Part shown: in pieces, positions 34,967 to 43,803 of the stretch
Position numbering within the stretch: the first letter of the stretch is position 1
Layout of the letters: every line of letters begins with the position of its first letter
Assembly (NCBI GenBank): GCA_002304345.1
Contig: NEUU01000020.1
Coordinates: 16,506-80,505 of the forward strand
DNA length: 64,000 bases
DNA from: Verrucomicrobia bacterium Tous-C9LFEB
GTDB lineage: Bacteria; Verrucomicrobiota; Verrucomicrobiia; Methylacidiphilales; UBA1321
Direction: 5' to 3'
The notes under the pieces: model-generated
Database searches by the model: none
Seen by the model: only the letters and a program-made list of their open reading frames with translations
Told to the model about the DNA's origin: nothing
Made by a program: the position numbers and the translations under genes

Positions 34967-37348
34967 ATGGCTTTTGTCTTCTGCAATGTGAGACTGCAAC
35001 GAATCTGGCTTTGGCTCGTCCTCGGCTTCGTGCTGAATCGGGGGTTCTGCGCCGACACCTCCATGGAAGCGGATCGACCCATCAGCTGGTGGAAAATGGG
35101 CGAGGCGGTTCGCTACCGAATGACCGGAAACCCGCCGGACTCGGGAACCGATTCGATCAAGGGCGTCGTCACGAACAGCAGTGGCAAGGAAGTCGCCGCC
35201 ATCTCCCTCGCGCGCGAGCAATGGGCCACCGGCTGGTCCTGGACGCCTTCGGAAACCGGTTACTATGAAGTGGAATTCTTCGCGGAGAATAAAGAAGGGA
35301 AAAAGCACCCCCTCCAGCGTTCGTTCTGGTTTCGAGCGCCCAACGGAGCAACGAAGGAGTTTCACCACTCGCGACGCGGCATCGCCGTCTTGCCCAATAA
35401 CGAATTCCCACCGACAGCCACGCATCAATTCGGTTTCGCCACCTACTCCAGCAATCCCGAGGATTTGATGCTCGCGCAATTGGTCGGGTTCAATCTCGTG
35501 CGCCTGACCGCCCATTGGGGTCCCGACGGTTGCGGCATGGTAAAAGACGAAGTGATCGAATCCACGAAAGGAAATTATAATTGGGTGGGATTCGATCGGC
35601 TGGTGGATATGTATACCGCCGCCGGTTTTCAGATTTATGCCCAGATTTATGGCACGCCCTACTGGGCCTCACCTCACCCGGAAAAAGCGGGCACGATTAA
35701 TATCTGCGTCGATGCCGCCACCGCTTACGCACCGGTCGACATGAAAGACTGGACCCGCTTTCTCGAAGTGCTCGTCCAACGCTACAACGACCGCATTCGA
35801 CTGTGGGAGATTGGCAACGAACCGGCCATGCCGGGTGGCAGTTGTTTCTGGCTCGATACTCCGGAAAATTATTTCCAGATGTTGAAGTCGGGTTACGAGA
35901 CCATTAAGAAAAATCAACCTGACAGTGAAATCTGGATCGGCGGATTGGGAGCCAACTCCTTTTACCATGCGTTCTATGACCGGATTTTATCCCTGGGCGG
36001 CGGAAGCTATTTCGATGGTCTCTCCCTGCACGGTTCCTGGAATAGTCCGCAGGAAAAATTCCGCGATATTGAAAAACGCTGGAATGCCGGTCCCAAACCG
36101 GCGTTCAATTCCGAATGGCATGCCGTCTTGCAGGGCAACATGCAAAGCGGACCGGTCCTCAGTGAAGAAGCGCTCGCCTTTCGCATGATGTGCGATCTGA
36201 TGCATCAATTGAAACAAGGCATGACGCGCACCATCCTTTTTGAAATCAAAAATCTCGTCGAACGGGAGACGCTCGATTTCTGCATCCAGAATAAATGGTT
36301 CGTTCACAGCTCCGGTCTTTTTCGTAAACGGCCACAGACCGAACCGCGGCTTCCCGCCGTGATTCTCTCCAATTTCCTGATTACCTCGGGACGGCAGGCC
36401 GCATTCAAAAAAGAGATCGCCTTATCGCCTCATTCCATGGCGGTGGAGTTGACCACCGCTCAAGGCCCACTCCTCGCTTTCTGGAGTGAGAAAGAACCCC
36501 TCGCAGCTGATCTCGTCAAGGAATTCACCACGCCCCAGTCGCGACTGACGGATTGGGAAGGGCGGGCACGAAGCTTCGATGCCACCGAAAAACTCGAGCC
36601 GGGAAAACTCTATTATCTCTCCCAACCCAACATCGCCAAACTGGATGCCGCGTCACCCGCCGACAAACTCGTCTCTCCGCGTCAGGCCGAGCGTCAATCG
36701 CGTCCGGCCCCGACTGGCCCCTTGTCTACGGCGAAACTCTTCGATGCCGTCAATACGTCCCCGACGGTATCCGGGGAAATGTGGATCACCAAGGACTGGC
36801 ATCGCGTCGCGCTCACTCGCGAAACCCAAAATTCATCCCTCACAGCCCGCGCGGCGCTGGCCAGCACGCCTCAAGGTCTGGATGTCGTGGTGGAAGTCAC
36901 CGATCCGGTACACGTCCAAAAAGAATCTTCGGCGTGGTGGAGTGGCGACAGCGTGCAGATCGCGCTGGATTGCGAGAATTCCGGTCTGGCAGGCGGCAAT
37001 ACCGAATTCGTTTTCGCGCTGACCGAGCAGGGACCAGTCGCGTGGAAAATTCTCGCCGCCGAACCGCACGGTAATATTCCCGCAATGTGGTCGCCCTCCG
37101 GCAGCGCTGCCAAATTTGTGGAAACCCATATCGTGCGCAACGGCGAGATCACCCGCTATCAAATCCGTATTCCATGGTCAGAACTTTACCCGCTCATTTA
37201 CGACGCCGGGAAACCGCTGCACGCCGCCTTGGTGATCAATAACAACGACGGCAAAGGGCGCGCGGAATGTTTGGAATGGGCCGCCGGAATTTCCCGGAGC
37301 AAGGACCCGGCGCAGTACGGCACGTTGAAGCCCATCACGAATAAGTAA
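34967..37348 (+). CDS. Exported GH39/GH-A clan glycosidase with CBM9-like C-terminal domain
   Basis: The 793-residue protein has a signal peptide (LQRIWLWLVLGFVLNRGFCA). After a beta domain, a TIM barrel begins near 155 (FGFATYSSNPEDLMLAQLVG) and contains FNLVRLTAHWGP, FQIYAQIYGTPYWASP, RLWEIGNEPAMPGG with acid/base Glu near 285, and PAFNSEWHAVLQG with nucleophile Glu near 383. This fits clan GH-A, closest by eye to GH39 enzymes such as beta-xylosidases. From about 590 a CBM9-like domain follows (LDVVVEVTDPVHVQKESSAW, WWSGDSVQIALDCENSG, YQIRIPWSELYPL). It acts outside the cytoplasm on a polysaccharide or oligosaccharide that cannot be named. Confidence 0.82.
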   Translation: MAFVFCNVRLQRIWLWLVLGFVLNRGFCADTSMEADRPISWWKMGEAVRYRMTGNPPDSGTDSIKGVVTNSSGKEVAAISLAREQWATGWSWTPSETGYYEVEFFAENKEGKKHPLQRSFWFRAPNGATKEFHHSRRGIAVLPNNEFPPTATHQFGFATYSSNPEDLMLAQLVGFNLVRLTAHWGPDGCGMVKDEVIESTKGNYNWVGFDRLVDMYTAAGFQIYAQIYGTPYWASPHPEKAGTINICVDAATAYAPVDMKDWTRFLEVLVQRYNDRIRLWEIGNEPAMPGGSCFWLDTPENYFQMLKSGYETIKKNQPDSEIWIGGLGANSFYHAFYDRILSLGGGSYFDGLSLHGSWNSPQEKFRDIEKRWNAGPKPAFNSEWHAVLQGNMQSGPVLSEEALAFRMMCDLMHQLKQGMTRTILFEIKNLVERETLDFCIQNKWFVHSSGLFRKRPQTEPRLPAVILSNFLITSGRQAAFKKEIALSPHSMAVELTTAQGPLLAFWSEKEPLAADLVKEFTTPQSRLTDWEGRARSFDATEKLEPGKLYYLSQPNIAKLDAASPADKLVSPRQAERQSRPAPTGPLSTAKLFDAVNTSPTVSGEMWITKDWHRVALTRETQNSSLTARAALASTPQGLDVVVEVTDPVHVQKESSAWWSGDSVQIALDCENSGLAGGNTEFVFALTEQGPVAWKILAAEPHGNIPAMWSPSGSAAKFVETHIVRNGEITRYQIRIPWSELYPLIYDAGKPLHAALVINNNDGKGRAECLEWAAGISRSKDPAQYGTLKPITNK

Positions 37349-37374
37349 TCCAATGGACTAAGCCAGACGGAATT

Positions 37375-38124
37375 CTAACGGCAGTACTGATCGACAACGG
37401 GCTGGATCGCATCGGCCCAGATGCGATAACCAGCCAGCGAAGGGTGAAGCAAATCGGGCATGATCTCCTTGGACAACGTACCGTCCGGAGACAAAAATTT
37501 CGCCCCGATATCGAGATAGGTCACACTCGGTTCGCGACCGAGCGGTTCGATGAGCTTGTTGATTTCCGCTATTTTCACGCGGAGCCCATCCGTAGAACTG
37601 GCACCACGCGGAAAAATTCCCAATAGCAAGATATGTGTCTGCGGGCTACGCTTCTGGACTTCACGAACAATCGCCGTAATGCCTTCCGCAATTTGCGGGG
37701 CGGAGTCGCTCAGATTATTCGTGCCGATCATGAGAACCAGGAGCTTCGGAGAGATGCCGTCCAGTTCGCCATGCTGCATCCGCCACAGGACATTCTGCGT
37801 ACGATCGCTGCTGATACCAAATGAAGCCGCCTTGCGGTTCTCATACCGTTCCTTCCAGACTGCGGCTCCGAGACTTTTCCAGCCATGTGTAATGGAATCG
37901 CCCTGAAACAGGAGATCGATATTTCCGCCTTGAGCCTGCTTGAGATTATCCGTGAATCGCACCATCCAGTCATTTCGCGGTACAGGATAAATCGCCGGAT
38001 TCACTCCGGCAGGCGGAGTTTCGAGCGGCCAGTTGACCGTCTCTGCGTGAAGGGGGAACCCCCATCCGATCGAGAGGGCAATGGCCAGAGGCAGGCTACA
38101 GACAGGACGGAGCATGGTAAGCAT
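37375..38124 (-). CDS. Exported SGNH/GDSL-type esterase
   Basis: The 249-residue protein begins MLTMLRPVCSLPLAIALSIG with a signal peptide ending around FPLHAET. SGNH blocks are present: block I DLLFQGDSITHGW with nucleophilic Ser, block II with Gly at SFGISSDRTQNVLWRM, block III VLMIGTNNLSDSAPQ with Asn, and block V DLLHPSLAGYRIWAD with Asp and His. This is the full catalytic set of a platelet-activating-factor-acetylhydrolase-like carbohydrate esterase. It probably removes acetyl groups from polysaccharides. The long upstream extension starting at 38220 overlaps the pseudopilin gene and is not used. It is nine bases downstream of that gene, in one operon. Confidence 0.88.
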   Translation of the reverse strand: MLTMLRPVCSLPLAIALSIGWGFPLHAETVNWPLETPPAGVNPAIYPVPRNDWMVRFTDNLKQAQGGNIDLLFQGDSITHGWKSLGAAVWKERYENRKAASFGISSDRTQNVLWRMQHGELDGISPKLLVLMIGTNNLSDSAPQIAEGITAIVREVQKRSPQTHILLLGIFPRGASSTDGLRVKIAEINKLIEPLGREPSVTYLDIGAKFLSPDGTLSKEIMPDLLHPSLAGYRIWADAIQPVVDQYCR

Positions 38125-38132
38125 TCTCTTTT

Positions 38133-38861
38133 TCAGGGATTCATCAACAAAAGTGTCCGACGGTTTTCCACAAATTCCGCCGTGGGAATTGCCTCCGTAT
38201 GACCGTCGATAAAGACACAAAGAATTTCCCCAGTCCCGCGATCATTCACGTCATTGGTTTTACTGGCGTAGCTATTGACGTAACTCGACACATCCAGATA
38301 CCACGTGGCGCGCACGCTGGTGCCAGCGGTCACCACCATCACCACCTGGCTGGCGCGCGACACCGTGGCGGCCCGCATCGCCACATTCAGCCACGGAAAG
38401 CGAAAAACCTCCGTGCTTCCACCATAATCGCAAATGGTATGGTGCTGCCCGTTCTTCATGAAGGGATCAATCAAGGTGGGACATTGATTGAACTTCTGGC
38501 CGGAATAGTTGACGTAGGATTGATTGGGCAGCAGGTAGGGCCGGATCAAGTCAGACCAATAATTCCCCTGATAGCTCGTACCCGTATAATCTCCCGTGGT
38601 CGTATTGTCACAAAGATAGGGATAGCGCCCTTGATTATCGCTGACGTAAAGGTTGATGGAGGTCGCGATGGCGCGGAGATTGGAAGTACTCTTAGCCATC
38701 TTGGAGAGCTGCATGGCCCGGCCAAATCCCATCAGCAACAGACTCGCCATCACCGCCACTATCGACAGCACGACAAACATCTCAATCAACGTAAAGCCGC
38801 GCAACTGAGAGCGGCGATCCCGTTGTCCGCAAACGACTGGATTCTGGAATAGAGAGTACAT
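38133..38861 (-). CDS. Stand-alone pseudopilin (H-X9-DG family)
   Basis: The 242-residue protein has a leader of about 21 residues ending SQLRG, followed by FTLIEMFVVLSIVAVMASLL, a good prepilin motif with Glu at +5. The body begins KMAKSTSNLRAIATSINLYV and SDNQGRYPYL and ends EILCVFIDGHTEAIPTAEFV, the characteristic DGH motif. It sits between the large glycosidase-like gene and the SGNH esterase on the minus strand, 111 bases from the former. Like the other stand-alone pseudopilins here, it is paired with exported hydrolases. Confidence 0.87.
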   Translation of the reverse strand: MYSLFQNPVVCGQRDRRSQLRGFTLIEMFVVLSIVAVMASLLLMGFGRAMQLSKMAKSTSNLRAIATSINLYVSDNQGRYPYLCDNTTTGDYTGTSYQGNYWSDLIRPYLLPNQSYVNYSGQKFNQCPTLIDPFMKNGQHHTICDYGGSTEVFRFPWLNVAMRAATVSRASQVVMVVTAGTSVRATWYLDVSSYVNSYASKTNDVNDRGTGEILCVFIDGHTEAIPTAEFVENRRTLLLMNP

Positions 38862-38972
38862 GCTGGAAGCTCAATTCAATGAATTCATCGGCACTTCCAC
38901 AGAATACCCATAGTGGGTCAAAGAGGTTATGCCATTCACGGTTTTTGTTTTGTCTCAAATCGACTTATTTGA

Positions 38973-41900
38973 TCATTTGCGCTTCAGAAGCAAACCCATT
39001 TTGGTTGGGTCCCGTTCCGGCAGAATGCCCTGCCCCAATTCAATTCGCTGGGATTTTCCATCCAAGCCGCGATTGATGAACACCATCGACATACCCACGG
39101 CCTCACTGGCTCCGACGGGGAAGAGAAGCTTCTCCGGAATCACGACGTCATAATAGATATAATTCGCGTCCCGATGGATGCGTCGAATCGCAGCGGTGAA
39201 CGGTTTCGCCGTTTCCAACCCGTAGTTTCCATCCCACGAATAGGAAAGTGCCGATTGACGGCCAAACGCAAAACCACATTCCAGATAGCCCGCTCCGGGC
39301 TTCTCGCCCGTGACGGTTCGATCGAAAGCCAGCACCAGACAGTCCCCGCCGTTTTTCAAATCACCATTCTCCCGATCTTGAACCGGCGTAGCATCCTGGA
39401 CCCGGGCCAGAATCCGCAAGCCCTCCGGCACCCAGAAGAGATCATAGTCCGCTTGGAACTTTTCCGCGCTTTGAATTTCCGGCAACGCGGAGTACGAAAG
39501 ATGAGCGAGATCAGGAGACGTCCCTTCCAGTTTTTGAGGTCGGAAAAGGATGGCCATCGCGTCCTTGGTATATTCGTCGCCCGGCCATTTCACATGCAGA
39601 TCATAGTGGATCGGTCGATTGAAATCGTTCCCCTTGCCTTGGGAGGAAATGGCGATGGGCAGATTTGCCGAGGTGGAGGGCTGGAGCCGTTGCTTGAGAA
39701 CATCCGGCTTGAAGAGGTATCCGTTCTTGGTTGCCACCACTTCGATTTCGGAGACGTTCGTGGAATTGTTCCGCAGCTCGATCGAACGCGTATAGCCCGC
39801 CACGCTGATCGCAGGCGCAGTTTTCACGGTAAACACCAGCGGCAGAAGCTTGCTCCCGTCCTCCAGAGTTCCCATCAAACGGAAGGATTGCGGGTTGATA
39901 TTCCGATCCGCGAGAAGCTCCACCTGAATGAGGCGAGATTCGGAGGATTTCAGCGAAACGACAGCATCTTTAAAAGAGATCTTCAGTCCGTCGGGACCGC
40001 TACCGGTCAATTTCACCACTTGAGCATTCTTGCTTTCATTATGCAAACTCACCGAAAGGACAGTGGGCTGACCGACCGCCACTTCGCGATCAAACGCCTT
40101 GGTGACATCCGGCAGGGCCAGATAGGTCGTCGTCGTGTAACCACGATCCGTGGCCGGAGTGCTCTGATTCGATTTGAAGCTGGCAATAAAAGAGGGGTCG
40201 CGTTGTAGCAATGCGAGATCGACTCCTCGCGCGTAATGCACCAGTCGATCCTTCAGGACGAGCCGATTCTTTCCGTCGGTGGGCAGACTGATTCGATTGC
40301 CAAACACATCAAATAATTCCGCTCCCGCCCGCAATGGCAACTCTATGGAGACCTCGTCCGAACCCGTATTCCAGAATGCAGCCATCCCCATACCGTCCTT
40401 GCGCTGGAAAAGATAGAGATGCACCTTTCCTTCCGCGAGGGTGGCCCGTCCCACGGGCGAGCAATCCATATAGAAACTGTTCTTGAAACTCTCCATCGGC
40501 AACAGCGGCGTCGAATCGCCACAGGGGAACACCATGTCCGTATCGAGATAGAAAAAGCTCCGCGAGAAACCGGCACAGAGAAGTATCGGCATCTTCTTGG
40601 ACTGCAGATCGAGAATGCTCCGGTAGTTATGAAAAACGAGCCCCGACTCGGTATCCCACACGTCCCAGCCCGGATGAACCTGGTCGATCTGGGTTCGTCC
40701 TTGCATCAACTGTTTGAACCCTTCCCCGTTTGCCTCGAGTCCGTAAAGATGAACTCCCACGACGCCATCGGCGAAGCTGTTTTGATTTTGCTCGGCGGCA
40801 GCGCGGATATAACTTTCCGGAATTTGATTGAAGCAACCTAAAATCGGTTTCGCTTCCGGAGCGTGGCGCTTGAGGGCGTTGTAGAATCCCCGATAGAAGA
40901 CCGCCCATTCCCGACCGTCCGGCGCGGGGCCCCAGCCCATGGGTAGATTGGGCTCGTTGGCGAAATTCCAGAAATCGATCAGACCCTTGGTCTTGAGAAA
41001 TGTTTTTTCATATAGAGTGGGCATGTCGCCCGGCTGCCATTCCCGGTTGATTGAATAACTGCCGCGCTCGACAATCGCTCCGGTGATAAACCCGGCCTGC
41101 TTGAATGCCCGCACCGTCTCCAAGGGATCTCCCGGCAGATCACGGCCCTTCCCGTCAACGAGATGAAGGTTGAGCCAGTTGACCATGCCGACTCCGAGAT
41201 TTCGAAAGAGAGCAATGGCTTCCGCGCTCTTAAGCGGAGCCGGCAGCGAGAGATTTGAATCAAAGAAGAGACCGCTAAAAGCGCTGATGCGATCCGCTTT
41301 CGTTCCCTTGCTGATATAGAGTTCGCGGTCCGCCAAAAATTTTCCGTCAGCATTCCTAACCTTCAATAAGACGTTGAAAAAGCCATTCGGCAGCGAGGAC
41401 ACATCCCACGACAGATCACTCTCCCCCACCGCCACATCCTTAGCCCACTCCTGCGAAAGGACGGTCGCTCCACCGAAGTAATCTTTCACCTCGGCTTTGA
41501 TTTTCGTCTTGATCGCGGCTCCGGACGCAAACTTAAAACGGAGACTGTTCTTTTCCCCACTCCAGAAATGAGAGAAAAGTCCCGACACCGAAATGAGCGC
41601 GTCGAAATCGGCTGGCGTCCGTCGCGTCACCCGGATATTCCGCGTCTCGATGGTTCGACCGGGCTGCGCTTTATACTGAAGTAATATCCGTCCGTTGCGG
41701 ATGTTGTCCCGAAACCGATCCGGAATCGGCATGGTGTAGGTGCAGGGAATCCATTGCAGTCCCGCGGCAGACGGCGAGGTCATTTTCGATTCCACAATCT
41801 GCCAGCTCGACTGCGAAACAAACTGCCCGCGGGGTAACGAAACCGAGGCACCCGGACTGCCGCGAACTTCCAGCTCCATGATGATGACTTCTCCCGGCAG

Positions 41901-43376
41901 CACATTGAATGGCGACAGCGCATAGGCGGCGGCTTGTTTGGCATCCTCGGCAAATTGAATGCGGAAGCCCTGACTTGCCTCTTCATTCATCACCTCGAAC
42001 TTCCCATCGCCCGGTCGCATCCACGTGGAAAAATTCTCTTTGGCCGTTGAGTTGAGCACCAGATTGAAACGGCCCGGAAATTGAGGCTCCACGTTGTATT
42101 CGGCCACGTCTCCCAACCATAGAGGGCGATATGCCACGGTTTCGTCCGTCTGGAAAATGAGAGGCACATACAGACCGGGATCGCGCCACGAGGCATTCGC
42201 CTGATCCTTCGGTGAGAAACTAAGCCAGTGCTCCTGCCCAATCGTGTTGGCGTCGTGATATCCGGCATTGAAGGTCAGGGTCAGGCCATTGAACGGAGTG
42301 ATCCGGCGGGCTTCGTTGCGAAGAGGAATCTTTAGGATTGCCTCCCAGCCGTCTTTCACCAGCCGGGTGATGGCCGTCGCATTGGCGCTTGTCTCGCCAT
42401 TCATCGAACGCGACACCGTGTATTGCTCCTTGCCGATAAGGCCGCTGCCGGAGGACACGCGCCCGGAGGGCATAAGAAAAAACTCGAAGCAATCCCGTTC
42501 ATAACGGGATTCATGCTTGAAATTCAGGAAGCGGTCCTGCGCTCGAAAGCGAACAACCAGAGCATTCACCGACCAGCTCAGTTGAAAACTGGCCGCCACG
42601 TCATTGAGGGGCGTTTTGTTGGTGCTCGTCGCGGCGAGTTTATAGGCTGGCCTTTTCTCCCACACCGGCGAATCGAAAGAGAAGGCCTCATCGGTACTAA
42701 ATTCAACCAGCGCCGCTCCCGGTTCCACCGCGAGCTTTTCCTTCCCACCAGGAATGGTGAGCCAGGGCAACGCTACACCCTTGATCGCGGTTTCAGAAAG
42801 GTCGACACCAGTCCACTCCAGTTCATACGACTCGATCTCCAGCGTGCCGCCACCGTGACTAGCGATGTCGAACCGCACGGCGACGGCTTCGGTGGGAATA
42901 GTCGCTTCGATCTTCAGATCCTGCCAGTCCGGCTTGGCCGCAATGACTTTGCTTGCGCCTGCGTCCTTGATCGTTTTTGTGTCCGCGTCCAGATAGAGAA
43001 GTCCGACGCTGGTAGCCTTGAGGTTGGCCGTGTCACCCATCCATCGGCACTTCAAACGCAAAAGAAATGATCCCTTCATTTTCTTGTCCAAGGGCAGCGT
43101 CCCGATCAACGCCGTCCATTTGCCTGTCGGAAATTCCAAGCTCGCCAGCCGTCCCGATGCCGCGGGGGTCAATCGGCAGCCGTTATGAATATTCCATCCT
43201 TGCGGGCTGGCCAGTTTCTCCGTTCCGAAGACGTGGACCGGGGGAATTTCGGCGGCGGACAAGACCGTCGTGAGGTAAGTGATGACCCAAAGACTTTTGA
43301 ACAATAAGCAGAGACTTCGTACCATTGGTGTGAGGAGCTTGTCCGCCTTCATTTCGAATGAGCATCCGGCACTCAT
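38973..43376 (-). CDS. Very large exported multimodular glycosidase-like protein
   Basis: The 1467-residue protein carries a signal peptide (LFKSLWVITYLTTVLSAAE) if read from any of three candidate starts: ATG at 43376, 43352 or 43325. The N-terminal half has a carbohydrate-binding beta domain and a DOMON/CBM9-like unit (AASFQLSWSVNALVVRFRAQ, YERDCFEFFLMPSG, WEAILKIPLRNEA). The central part is GH-A-like: FFDSNLSLPAPLKSAEAIAL, NLGVGMVNWLNLHLVDGKG, FWNFANEPNLPMGWGP and VVGVHLYGLEANG, with a possible acid/base Glu in FANEPN; a nucleophile is less clear, as WDTESGLVFHNY is the best candidate. A beta-rich stretch leads to a second DOMON/CBM9-like domain at the C terminus (YDLFWVPEGLRILARVQDAT). 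Substrate is unknown. Confidence 0.72.
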   Translation of the reverse strand: MSAGCSFEMKADKLLTPMVRSLCLLFKSLWVITYLTTVLSAAEIPPVHVFGTEKLASPQGWNIHNGCRLTPAASGRLASLEFPTGKWTALIGTLPLDKKMKGSFLLRLKCRWMGDTANLKATSVGLLYLDADTKTIKDAGASKVIAAKPDWQDLKIEATIPTEAVAVRFDIASHGGGTLEIESYELEWTGVDLSETAIKGVALPWLTIPGGKEKLAVEPGAALVEFSTDEAFSFDSPVWEKRPAYKLAATSTNKTPLNDVAASFQLSWSVNALVVRFRAQDRFLNFKHESRYERDCFEFFLMPSGRVSSGSGLIGKEQYTVSRSMNGETSANATAITRLVKDGWEAILKIPLRNEARRITPFNGLTLTFNAGYHDANTIGQEHWLSFSPKDQANASWRDPGLYVPLIFQTDETVAYRPLWLGDVAEYNVEPQFPGRFNLVLNSTAKENFSTWMRPGDGKFEVMNEEASQGFRIQFAEDAKQAAAYALSPFNVLPGEVIIMELEVRGSPGASVSLPRGQFVSQSSWQIVESKMTSPSAAGLQWIPCTYTMPIPDRFRDNIRNGRILLQYKAQPGRTIETRNIRVTRRTPADFDALISVSGLFSHFWSGEKNSLRFKFASGAAIKTKIKAEVKDYFGGATVLSQEWAKDVAVGESDLSWDVSSLPNGFFNVLLKVRNADGKFLADRELYISKGTKADRISAFSGLFFDSNLSLPAPLKSAEAIALFRNLGVGMVNWLNLHLVDGKGRDLPGDPLETVRAFKQAGFITGAIVERGSYSINREWQPGDMPTLYEKTFLKTKGLIDFWNFANEPNLPMGWGPAPDGREWAVFYRGFYNALKRHAPEAKPILGCFNQIPESYIRAAAEQNQNSFADGVVGVHLYGLEANGEGFKQLMQGRTQIDQVHPGWDVWDTESGLVFHNYRSILDLQSKKMPILLCAGFSRSFFYLDTDMVFPCGDSTPLLPMESFKNSFYMDCSPVGRATLAEGKVHLYLFQRKDGMGMAAFWNTGSDEVSIELPLRAGAELFDVFGNRISLPTDGKNRLVLKDRLVHYARGVDLALLQRDPSFIASFKSNQSTPATDRGYTTTTYLALPDVTKAFDREVAVGQPTVLSVSLHNESKNAQVVKLTGSGPDGLKISFKDAVVSLKSSESRLIQVELLADRNINPQSFRLMGTLEDGSKLLPLVFTVKTAPAISVAGYTRSIELRNNSTNVSEIEVVATKNGYLFKPDVLKQRLQPSTSANLPIAISSQGKGNDFNRPIHYDLHVKWPGDEYTKDAMAILFRPQKLEGTSPDLAHLSYSALPEIQSAEKFQADYDLFWVPEGLRILARVQDATPVQDRENGDLKNGGDCLVLAFDRTVTGEKPGAGYLECGFAFGRQSALSYSWDGNYGLETAKPFTAAIRRIHRDANYIYYDVVIPEKLLFPVGASEAVGMSMVFINRGLDGKSQRIELGQGILPERDPTKMGLLLKRK

Positions 43377-43803
43377 TACTCTATAAAATCGGATTGGAAC
43401 GGCAACGATCCATGTTGAATTACGTGGAATATATCGCTTTCTGGAGCAGACCTGTTATTCCATTCACGGCTTTTGAGTGTTCCTGTTTCGACTTCCCTGC
43501 CCAGACTAAGGAGGCACAAAGACTTTTTTGAGATCGCGCTCCCAGTGGCGCCCAATCTGGACAACCTCGCTCCTTTCCCAGAGGAGCCCGGCATGGGGGG
43601 ATGACCCAAAAGAAATGTCCGTGCGCAGTCATGGATTCGAGGGCGGGTGGAGAGCCCCAGTCAAGCACGTTTACGACCGAAACGTTAGGCTTAGATGCGT
43701 TAGGTGAGCTACGTGTGCGATATTTTTCGCCCGGTGAGCCCGGTACAGCAATCCGATCCAGTTTGACGTTGTCGCCCCAGTCCATTAGATAAGCTACATT
43801 ACG
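43377..43803. other. Intergenic region upstream of TrpB2 and the 1467-residue gene
   Basis: This 427-base gap separates two divergent genes. I find no credible gene in it. The dispersed repeat at 43696-43727 is the only feature. Promoters for both genes must lie here. GTTAGGCT at 43684-43691 is the reverse of the AGCCTAAC end block seen in the 39-bp elements, on the strand that reads toward the large gene, but 308 bases from its start. Confidence 0.5.
43696..43727 (-). repeat. Dispersed 32-bp repeat, copy 2 (uninterrupted)
   Basis: The reverse complement of this segment reads AAAAATATCGCACACGTAGC joined directly to TCACCTAACGCA. The same two blocks occur at 33895-33935, separated there by nine bases. 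A 20-base identity plus an adjacent 12-base identity is not expected by chance. Confidence 0.75.
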
